A program made the position numbers and the translations under genes. A DNA stretch of 64,000 nucleotides from Argyresthia goedartella (taxonomy: Eukaryota > Arthropoda > Insecta > Lepidoptera > Argyresthiidae): contig OX463810.1 of NCBI GenBank assembly GCA_949825045.1, forward strand, positions 32,622,201-32,686,200, given 5' to 3'. The number at the start of each line of letters is the position of its first letter. Position 1 is the first letter of the stretch. Shown one piece after another: positions 11,424-20,203 of this stretch. Below the pieces are notes generated by a model. The model saw only the letters and a program-made list of their open reading frames with translations, was not told the origin of the DNA and made no database searches.

Positions 11424-12545
11424 CTAAATAATCCCACCCCGGGACACTTCCCTACCAAATGTCCCCATGACACTAGCAGCATTGCCCCGCTGCACTTCCA
11501 AGGAAATCCTCTGCATAAGGAATGCCCCGGAGCGGTAGTCATAACCACCTTCACGCAGACGGTGCCCCAACACCTTTATAAAAACTCTGCCACATGTCCC
11601 CCAAACACCGGTCGTCTCCACAGCAAGTTACAAAAATGTAACTCCTCATTAGAGCTGCATATTTAGTGCGCTTGCGCCTTGCAGCAGTTTCTGCTGCAAC
11701 GCCAGCGGAAGCGGTAGTCAAAGCTACTTGTGACGCCGCAAAGGTGCAGACAAAAGTCGCGTCCCATAGGAGAGATCGCCCTCTCTCCCACGGAACCATA
11801 TTAAAGCCGTCTGGCCGCTTCCCATCGGAGTGGGACAGACCGGGAGGCTCCAGCACGTACGGAACGTTGGCCGAGACCAGCGCCCTCTGGACAATGTCGT
11901 TTATAGCATGGTGCCGCGAAAACCTACCGGCGCTTCTAAGGCAGTGGAGACCGTGACGACCCAGACCGTCCACCCACGCGCCACAAACACAATGATGCGG
12001 CTGGCAGGTAGAGCAGCCCAAATGTAGAGCGACAGAGATGCGCAAGGTATCATTGTCCAGGAGGGTTCCCAAATGTGGAGAAGGCAGTGCATGAAGCCAC
12101 GCTCCTGAGTCCGGTTCTGTAACCGCCCGCATCCGCGCCAGTTCCGGCCCCACGCACCCAGCGATGAGTTCGTCGCGAGCCACCGTGTACATCGTCTTAT
12201 CCCAGGCGCGCTGACTACCTTTCTGCTCTGGGATATCGCTCACAGGACAACGAGCCCGCCATAGACTCTCCGCCTCCTCCGCAAAAGGGATTGATTATGA
12301 ATACTGTCACCTTGGTAATGAAGGATGTTAGTGATAAGATCCACAACCCCATACGAAGAAGCCAAAATGGTGGTAAGCTCGGTGTCCTGTAAGTGCCGAA
12401 CACCTAAACCTCCATGACGAACGGGCAAAGCAGCCTGAATCCACTGCGACAAAGACATTTCCACATTGAGGATACACTCCAACAGGTCTTTCAAAACTGC
12501 GTCGTACCCCGAAGTGGCATGCTGCGCAATAAATTGAACTGCTCA
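11424..12545 (-). pseudogene. Retroelement C-terminal region with Cys/His and nuclease-like motifs
   Basis: Read right to left: 12540-12240 has WIQAALPVRHGGLGVRHL, the thumb-proximal GGLG block seen after reverse transcriptases. 12243-11551 has CSTCQPHHCVCG...GLHC, a Cys/His cluster, followed by KRPDG...GRSLLWDATF, which resembles the PD...D core of a restriction-like endonuclease. 11621-11424 has FLMQRISLEVQRGNAASV. There is no RT catalytic box, and the frame shifts at about 12240 and 11600. I recognise this block from RT-containing proteins of many invertebrates but cannot name the clade. An R2-like, restriction-endonuclease type element is my best guess. GC content is clearly higher than in the surroundings. 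Confidence 0.6.
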
Positions 12546-12679
12546 TGAGATTAATTTTGACGAGGCCATAGATTTGTTTGCAGAACAAAGGGCTCGAAGA
12601 GTAAAATTGTAATTTCGATAATTATTTTTAATCTCATCTTTCATTTCAGATCCTATACTGACCTATCCTAATTTAAATA

Positions 12680-13988
12680 CACAGTCAGGTCATAAGTTCT
12701 GTCACACAATAAAAACTTTTGAATTTAGAACGCTGGCCACAAAAAAGTTTATTGAATTCGAATTTCGAATTTTTCATGAAAATAAAAATGTGTACTTTTT
12801 AGAATTTTCCTCATTTTTAAATATGGAGTGGACGCTTAAAGAAGACGGTGTCGCAGTTATTGCGTTGCATCGTTGCGGTTAAGCGCCAATTCAGATTTTC
12901 GACTTGCTGAAAAATTTGAATATAACCAAAAGATTCGTTTATCGTACCATAAAACGATACAATGAAGACTCTAGTGTAGATGACAGGTCAAGAAGTGGTC
13001 GCCCTCGCTCTGTTAGGACTCCAGCAGTGATAAAAGCTGTGAAGGCGCGAATTCAAAGAAATCCCATACGTAAGCAGATTCTGTTGGCCCTTCAGATGGG
13101 GTTAAGCAGGACCACGATGAAAAGGGTGTTAAATGAAGACTTAGGGCTTAGGGCATATCGAAGAAAAAAAGGACATCGTTTGGACGCTCGTTTAATGGAC
13201 CTGAGACGGAAGAGATGCCGCGATTTGTTGAAGTGGTACGCGGGAAAAAAGCATCGGGAAATTCTTTTTTCGGATGAAAAAATTTTCACCGTGGAAGAGA
13301 GCTACAACAAACAAAATGATAAGGTGTACGCACACAGCAGTGAAGAAGCGAGCAACCGTATTCCGCGTGTCCAACGAGGTCATTTTCCATCCTCGCTCAT
13401 GGTTTGGTTGGGAGTCTCTTATTGGGGCTTAACTGAGGTACATTTTTGTGAGAAAGGCGTAAAAACTATTGCAGTTGTGTATCAAAATACAGTCCTCAAG
13501 AACCTTGTGGAACCTGTTTCTCATACCATGTTTAATAACAGGCACTGGGTATTCCAACAAGATTCTGCGCCAGCTCATAGAGCGAAAAGCACACAAGACT
13601 GTCTGGCGGCGCGTGGAATCGACTTCATCCGGCACGAAGACTGGCCCTCCTCCAGTCCAGATTTGAGTCCGTTAGATTACAAGATATGGCAACACTTGGA
13701 GGAAAAGGCCTTCTCAAAGCCTCATCCTGATTTTGAGTCACTCAAGGCATCCTTGATTAAGGCAGCCGCCGATATTGACATGGACCCCGTTCGTGCTGCG
13801 ATAGACGACTGGCCGCGCAGAATAAAGGCCTGTATTCAAAATCGCGGGGGTCATTTTGAATAAACTTTATTACCATAAGAATCTATGTTTTCTTAAGTTC
13901 ATTTTGCTATATAAATGTTTACATAAATAATAAACATGTCTAAATTATTTCATATTGCACACGTGACAGAACTTATGACCTGACTATG
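12680..13988 (+). mobile_element. maT-type mariner transposon, complete with TIRs and TA duplication
   Basis: A 1309-bp element flanked by TA dinucleotides (12678-12679 and 13989-13990). The TIRs are 26 bp with one mismatch; their inner 23 bp (12683-12705 and 13963-13985) are exactly complementary. It contains one transposase frame. Confidence 0.92.
12823..13863 (+). pseudogene. maT (DD37D) transposase with one early stop
   Basis: From ATG 12823 the frame gives 346 residues, the usual size. TAA at 12880 interrupts codon 20; the rest is open to 13863. Residues 20-110 form the paired-like helix-turn-helix DNA-binding region, with a GRPR linker. The catalytic Asp residues lie in LFSDEK, FQQDSAPAH and SPDLSPLDY. 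Counting from the second to the third Asp gives 37 residues, diagnostic of the maT group within Tc1/mariner. All three catalytic residues are present, so the single nonsense codon is the only visible lesion. A leaky or downstream start would lose the first helix. Confidence 0.92.
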
Positions 13989-14029
13989 TATATGTCCGAC
14001 ACGTTCATGTATTATTGAAAAAATATAGG

Positions 14030-14145
14030 CTTAACAGCGAAAGAACAGCGTTTAGATCGGTCGTTGTAGCGTTCTTTGCGAGAGGCTATGTCCGGCAGTG
14101 GGTATCTTATGCTATGACTGAAATGATGATGATGATGAAGGTAAT
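14030..14145 (+). repeat. RTE-like LINE 3' end with GAT tail
   Basis: The sequence encodes a degenerate RSVVVAFF tail followed by GAGGCTATGTCCGGCAGTGGG and a run of GAT repeats, the typical end of RTE-type elements in moths. 14150-14240 is unassigned. Confidence 0.55.
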
Positions 14146-14239
14146 AATATTGGCGGGCGGGGGCGACATTTGTCATTTTTGCCCGCCTCGAAAAAATTCA
14201 AGATCCGGGGCTGGACTCTGGAAAGACTCTGGAAAGTGA

Positions 14240-14400
14240 GTACGTTTGGTTTGCTTTGGTTGAATACCTTCGCTGTCGTAAGAACAAAACCTAGTATTTG
14301 ATAACCTTGCACTTTAAAGTCAAGCTTGCTATCGAAATGAATTCCCAAATGTTTTATAACAGAAACCGTATCTATCAAATTGGTAATAATTGTATAATCA
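14240..14400 (-). pseudogene. Small reverse-transcriptase fragment
   Basis: A - strand frame reads VIKHLGIHFDSKLDFKVQ...ILGFVLTTAKVFN, the conserved LGV.FDSKLTF block downstream of the RT catalytic site in Jockey/CR1-like LINEs. Only about 45 codons survive. Confidence 0.6.
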
Positions 14401-14749
14401 AATTAAAAGAATAATTAAAAGAAATGGTCAACTGCCTAATCTGGGTTCAAATCAGACTTTTCAGTTTCCCAATTTATTTTGCCCATTTCATCCTCAACCA
14501 GTGTAAAGTCAGCTTTATAAAATTTATGATGAGGAATTCCATTACTAGAGTTAGGCTTTAAGGCTGCAGTATATGAAAAAATCCTCCGGCATTCCGAAAC
14601 TTTTGCTAAAGAAATGTTTTTTCATGCCACTGCTCGGAAATATGGCCAAAGATGGATTGAAATGAGAGTAGAAAGTAGTTCTTAGTAGTTCAATTCAAAA
14701 ACAGTCAAACAATGTAGATTTGCAAAAGTAAAATGTAGTGTTTAGCGGC

Positions 14750-15064
14750 CTTTTTTAACACGCTTTTATTAGCTTGGGTTGTATGTATGTATGTATCTAT
14801 GTATGTAACGGAATCTTTGAACTTAATTTTCACCAGTTTCCAGAAGTCTGATTAATTTGAAACTTTGCATACGTATCAAGGACCGATGACAATGCAATAA
14901 TTTGATAACAGTTTCCCATTATCCTTATTATGACGGCCAGGATTAATACATAGCAAAATGTTGTTTACAAAGTTATTGGTGCGACTACTTTCATACTTCA
15001 TGTATGTAACCAGGTGCATTCATAAGTTTGTATGTGGTATTGAAAGAATTATTGTATCGACGCC
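14750..15064 (+). repeat. Interspersed repeat related to the one at 49810
   Basis: 14935-15062 aligns with 49920-50045 (TTATTGGTGCG, GTAACCAGGTGCAT, TGTATGTGGTATTGAAAGAAT). It directly abuts the truncated helicase coding sequence, so the junction marks an insertion or deletion breakpoint. Confidence 0.6.
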
Positions 15065-15065
15065 C

Positions 15066-16087
15066 CCTTACATATTGATTTAACTCGTTTGCGACAGCTG
15101 AAAACCTCGGACGCTTGTTTTGGAGGCATAAACGTGATTCTCTTTGGTGATCTAATGCAGTTACCACCTGTTCGAGGACATCAAGTTTTTCAACAACCAG
15201 AACACATGAAGCCAGCTACACATTTGTGGCGACAGTTCGGTCTGATTGAACTTAAACAAAATATGCGTCAACAAGGAGACACGACATTTATAGATGTGCT
15301 TAACGCCCTTAGAGTTGGAGAAATGACGTCTAGGCATCTTGAAATTCTACTTGAAAAAGTGTCAACAGATGCGACTAATGAATTCTCAATCGAGAGTGCA
15401 TTAAGAATTTACCCAACGAATGATCAGGTTGCTAGATACAACGAAAAAGTTCTCCAGAGTTTTAAGAATAAAGTGACAGTTAGTTATACAATAAAAGCAC
15501 AAGACCAACTCATTGATGCTACCCGAAATCTAGGTAACAAGGACTTAGATTCTGTGATACCTAGCGATATTAATAAAACCGGAGGTCTTCCGAATGTATT
15601 GAAAATATTCGTAGGAGCTAAAGTGATGTTGAGGACAAACATTGACGTGTCGAAAGGTTTAGTGAATGGCAATATGGGTTTCATCACAGAAATTATCTGG
15701 CCAAATTTTCGCAGAGGCCAGCTATACGCGGTAGACATCCCGTCAGTCCGTATAGATTTCGGATCAGATGGTGTGCACATGATTAAACCAATATCGATAC
15801 AGTTCCCAGCGAAATACAGTCATGGAACTGCTGAGAGACGAATGTTGCCATTAATCCTGAGTTGGGCTTCGACCGTCCACAAGATGCAAGGTTGTACAGT
15901 CGATCATGCAGTCATTTATCTAGGCTCGCGACTGTTTGCTGCTGGACAAGCTTATGTAGCACTTAGTCGTGTAAGATCTTTAGACGGTATTCGGATTGAA
16001 GAACTCGATTGTTCTAAGTTAACACGAAAAACCCCATGCAACAGTGAAGCTTTGAATGAAATGAAGAGATTGCGAAATAATTTGTGA
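15066..16087 (+). pseudogene. PIF1-type helicase fragment (Helitron-like), N-terminally truncated
   Basis: An open frame of about 340 codons without the Walker A part. Visible: the FGGINVILFGD.MQLPPV block (motif II region), LKQNMRQQGD (motif III/IV area), GAKVMLRTNID, SWASTVHKMQGCT (motif V) and AAGQAYVALSRVRSLDGI (motif VI). PIF1 helicases of this form occur in Helitron-family transposons. The missing N terminus coincides with the end of the repeat at 15064, so the gene is truncated, although the surviving 332 codons from Met 15089 are uninterrupted. It is distinct in sequence from the helicase at the right edge of the window. It may instead come from a host PIF1-like paralogue carried by a mobile element. 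Confidence 0.75.
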
Positions 16088-16150
16088 GAAATTTCAATAC
16101 CACATGTCAACAAATAACTAATTGATAAATCGAACTAAAAAATGAAAAAT

Positions 16151-16635
16151 AAATAATAGTTTAAAAAAACTAAAAAAACACGCTTTTATAGCTAACCGAA
16201 CTAAAAATTAGAAAATAATTTTTAATTTCAGAGAGTTTATAATACAGTAGTAGAAGATCGAACAATCAATCAGAATTTATCACCTCAAAATAAAATTATA
16301 AAAAAGTTTAAGTAATTAACAAAAGAATTCAATTCAGAGTAAAAAGCGTGGGGTGCATTTTACTACTTTTCATAACTCTCCTCTCATAGATAGTTGCCAA
16401 TAGAATGGTTGTTACATTTATTTTATCAAGCACCCCACGCTGTTTACTCTGAATTGAATTCTTTTGTTAATTACTTAAACTTTATTATAATTTTATTTTG
16501 AGGTGATAAATTCTGATTGATTGTTTGATCTTCTACTACTGTATTATAAACTCTCTGAAATTAAAAATTATTTTCTAATTTTTAGTTCGGTTAGCTATAA
16601 AAGCGTGTTTTTTTAGTTTTTTTAAACTATTATTT
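16151..16635. repeat. Long inverted repeat, 206-bp arms
   Basis: Arms at 16151-16356 and 16430-16635 are complementary with only a few mismatches, around a 73-base loop. It lies 64 b after the helicase stop codon. The outer parts share the CACGCTTTTA motif with 14757. A transcript across it would fold into a hairpin of about 200 bp. Confidence 0.85.
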
Positions 16636-17540
16636 TACTTTCTACCTTTCTACTCGATATTTTTGACATTAGTATCTCGTTCAGAAAATAACAAGGCCAG
16701 CCGCATACTTTTATTAAATTAATATTTTGTATAATGGTGTTACATCACGGAATAATTAATAGTTCCTACCTAGGTTACACTGACCAAAATTCGGATGTAA
16801 TCAAAACTGTTTGAAGATTTCATCTGAATACAAAAAGGGTCTGGACTCTATTCTCTCATTTAAATGCAGTAAGTACTTAGTATTGTGTTATTGAATTGTA
16901 TTAAAATACTTGTTATATTGTTACATATTGTGCCTTAGGAAAATTAAATTAAAACATATTGTGCCCATGTTTAGCCATTTTATTTATAAGTATAAATAAA
17001 TGCCCAAATAAATCATAGGAATCGGTATGAAATTATACAAAACGATTTGATAGACAAACCAATTATGTCATTAAATAAAAGACGCAGTCTTCATTTGCAG
17101 ACAGTAGTCTGCAAATGTTGCCATCAATTAACTTCTAGCATGTATTTATAGCATAGCAAGCTGTATAGCATCTGTTTAGTATACATTTATCACATTTTGT
17201 TACATAATCAGTAATAAAGTATAACCGTGGTTGTGAGTTTTGGGGCTACGTTAATGTTTAGGGCGTATTGGCAAGGGCTACAAGAACTTGAAAAATAATA
17301 ATACAATACCTACTGTAATAGTTCATGAGATATAAATATCAACCAACCATATTAATTTTTTTTGCAATTTTTTTTTATATTGTAGCTTTCTGACTTAATA
17401 TTACATTTTTATTTCCAAAATAATTAATAATAAATAGTTATGATTTTTTTTGACAACCCTGCCGACTCGCACTTTGCCTTTTTTATTTTAGATTGTATTG
17501 TACAGTCCTGGATACTACGTAGGCCCACATCGTTTTTATA
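16636..17540. other. No gene seen
   Basis: AT-rich. The only structure noted is an 11-bp perfect inverted repeat around 17093-17119 (CATTTGCAGAC / GTCTGCAAATG). Confidence 0.5.
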
Positions 17541-17544
17541 TTTT

Positions 17545-18150
17545 TTTATTGGGCCCACATCGCTTTTATATTGGGTATGCTCGGATACAACTCACTAGAG
17601 GTCAGACGTAGTACCGAGCAGCTTCTGACTGTTTGTCGATTTTTGCGAGGCGACAGTGACTGTGTCGCGCTTGTCGGTACCGTATGCGCGTTATTCGTGC
17701 CCGACAAATATCTCCGCGCGCGCAGGCACCAGCTGTTAGCGGGCGGCACGCACCACACGGTGGCGCGCCAGCAGTCTCCGCTGGTGAGGGCTCGGGACAG
17801 TCTCAACGCTGACTGATCTGTTTGGTGATTCATGGAGGCATATTGTGCGAGATTGTGGCAGGTTCTGCGAGAAGAATGTGTGAAAGGATTGTGTGATGTT
17901 GTAATTTAAACACATTGTATCGAAATTTTACCTGACATTGATCTAATTTTATTTTATTGACATTACGTTGTATTTTGTTGAATATTGATCTGATTTTATT
18001 TTATTGAAATTATTCTAATTTGATTTTATAGACATTGTGCAAATTGTATTTTTATCATGTTTTTTTAGATTTTATATGTGCTGTGTATAATGCCTTGGAT
18101 TGTTATCTGTAAAGTTGTACTCTAAGATGGAATAAACAATAAATAAAAAA
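17545..18150 (+). pseudogene. LINE-D 3' fragment
   Basis: 17560-17880 is a close copy of the ORF2 C-terminal coding end at 22750-23100 (LGYNSLEVRR, VCRFLRGDSDCVALVGTVCAL, ARRHQLLAGGT). A deletion of about 20 bases near 17812 shifts the frame before the C terminus. A 3' untranslated part and an AATAAATAAAAAA tail follow. It is a 5'-truncated retrocopy, not a gene. Confidence 0.85.
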
Positions 18151-18344
18151 ACGTATTGTAGAAGCATAACAGTTATAGCAAAGAAACTCAAGGACGAATT
18201 CACGATACGTCTTCACAATAAGAGCGGCCTTGATTCACAGGTTTATTACATTATAACCAATTAAATCAAGAACATGCTTCTTTCAATACCAGCACACTTT
18301 TATGGAAGATTTCTTATATGGCGCATGCCTTTATAATAAATTTA

Positions 18345-18735
18345 CGTCTTCTGCAACGTGTCCAAAATGCCTGTGCCCGCTTCTGCTACCCTATACCACC
18401 AGTCTCATGTTACGCCCTATTTGAACAAAGGCGATATTCTTAAAATAGAAGGCAGTCTCAATTTGCACCTAGCGACCTTGTTATTTGGTGTACTGAAATC
18501 TGGGACTCCGGATTATCTGCATGCTAAAATCAAGTGGCGACAGGAGAGCAGAGGCAGAGCTTGAACAGCCCCTTTATCCGTTCCACACCACAGAACTGCA
18601 GCATTTCGTGGTAGCTTTCGCTGTATGGCCACGAAATGCTGCAACAATATACCACCGCCTATTAGGAACCTAGATAATAAATCATCCTTTGAAAAACACT
18701 ATAGATTGCATCTCATAGGCCTACAGAAGGCGGGT
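18345..18735 (+). pseudogene. Jockey-like LINE C-terminal fragment
   Basis: The translation shows LQRVQNACARF, then HVTPYLN, TPDYLHAKIKW, FHTTELQHF and a degenerate NAATIYHRL, the order typical of the C-terminal region of Jockey/R1-type ORF2 proteins. Stops and a shift break it near 18565. A 14-bp inverted duplication (18598-18611 / 18629-18642) sits inside. Confidence 0.7.
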
Positions 18736-18966
18736 CTGTGGTTCGGGTAAGGGTGTTAAAAAGTCAAAAGGGCGTATAACTGTATGTTCATTTGATAATT
18801 TTTATTTTAAATTTTTATATCTTTGCTTGGCGTTTGCTGATAAACGTTACAGTTACTGCTGAAGTTTACGTTTAGTTTAGTAACTTGGCATTAATTTAGT
18901 TTAATTTCATCATAAATATATTTTTAGAGCACAACAAATACATACATATACACAACACATGCATAT

Positions 18967-18967
18967 C

Positions 18968-18999
<32 letters not shown>
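18967..18999 (+). repeat. (AC)n microsatellite
   Basis: An uninterrupted AC dinucleotide run followed by ACAGACAG. The surrounding 18740-19520 has no gene that I can support. Confidence 0.9.
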
Positions 19000-19526
19000 G
19001 AGAGAAACATGCAACATACAAGAATACTGGAAAAGTAGTCAAATAAAATTACATAGATAAATTGAAAATAGTCGTACAATATACAAGCTTATCTCTTAAG
19101 AAGCGATGTGTAAGATAGGATAATAGAAAATTCCTGAAGATGAGCTGAAGCTTCCACTCACAATGTAAAATGGGTTCTGGCAGAATTACCAGCGTTGCAG
19201 TTATCTGCAACACATGCTGAGCCAGGGCCTGTTCACTGTGGAATGTGCACAGGTATAGTTTCTTTCTACCTTTTATATCTTAAGTTTTCTTAGAATCTGT
19301 ATTGCTTGTATTTGTGTGTATTCTTACAGTGAATAAATGGATTATCTATCTATCTTATATAACCGCATTAACAAACAGCTATAAATTTACCCGATGACAT
19401 ACCATTCCTGTATGAGTACTTTGCAAAATTGGCTTCTCACTCACTTATTATGAGATAGAAAATGTGTTAAAGGTTGGGCTAAAATAAGATTATCTACCTA
19501 ATCATCACACAATCGCTTAAATAATA

Positions 19527-19744
19527 AATAAACTTTTTTCTGAAGTCAGTGGTTTGGCCGTAATAATTTTTCGAAATCTCCCGACACTCAATTTTTTTCA
19601 GAAAAGCACAATTTTTTTGTGTAATTATGAGTGTAGTATTATGGACTCAGCTGATCGGTGGCATCATTATAAGGAACATTTGTCAAATAAACTTTTCTCT
19701 CAAGTCAGTTGTTTAGCCATTATAATTTTTCGAAGTCCTCCCTA
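19527..19744 (+). repeat. Two direct repeats 159 b apart upstream of LINE-D
   Basis: 19527-19584 and 19686-19744 share about 58 bases with moderate divergence (AATAAACTTTT, AGTCAGT, ATAATTTTTCGAA). The second copy ends where LINE-D ORF1-like coding begins. It could be a tandem 5' promoter unit of the LINE, or a duplicated insertion site. Confidence 0.55.
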
Positions 19745-20203
19745 GTTTTTATTATCAAAGTTCCCACACCAGCACCAGTACGTCACAATGCGACTAACGC
19801 CAAGGACGTAAAGGAAGATGGTGGAGAGGGATGGACCAAAGTCACTAGGAAGCCACGAAGGCCCCGGTCGCTGCGCGGCACAGCAGGACCCACAATTACC
19901 ACTCTTCGTGCGGTGGAGCGACAGCGGTTCTTCCATCTCTGGAATATGAGGTCGGGACTGGAGGATGTTAGGGCATATTTACAGGAATTGTGCTCACCCG
20001 AAACCGGCACCGTGGTAGAGTTGTCGACAAAGTGGGCATACAAGTCCTTCAAAATAGGTTTTCCAGAGTCGCTTTTTGACACCTGCTTCTCCATGGATGT
20101 GTGGCCTGTTGACGCCCGTATCAAGAAGTGGCTGCCCTTTCATACCTACATTGAGCTCTACAAAAACAGTAAAAATAAATCACCGCCCCCCCCACCCCAA
20201 TGA
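19745..20203 (+). CDS. LINE-D ORF1, C-terminal part
   Basis: An open frame with a Pro/Lys/Arg-rich start (GWTKVTRKPRRPRSLRG) and then a compact domain (about residues 70-150): RFFHLWNMRSGLEDVRAYL, VELSTKWAYKSFKIGF, VWPVDARIKKWLPF. This is the ORF1 C-terminal domain seen in several insect LINEs. There is no convincing initiator and the frame starts in upstream repeat sequence, so it is probably 5'-truncated. It ends with TGA at 20201-20203, just after an eight-C run, and overlaps the open frame of ORF2 by over 100 b. Confidence 0.65.
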   Translation, partial: VFIIKVPTPAPVRHNATNAKDVKEDGGEGWTKVTRKPRRPRSLRGTAGPTITTLRAVERQRFFHLWNMRSGLEDVRAYLQELCSPETGTVVELSTKWAYKSFKIGFPESLFDTCFSMDVWPVDARIKKWLPFHTYIELYKNSKNKSPPPPPQ

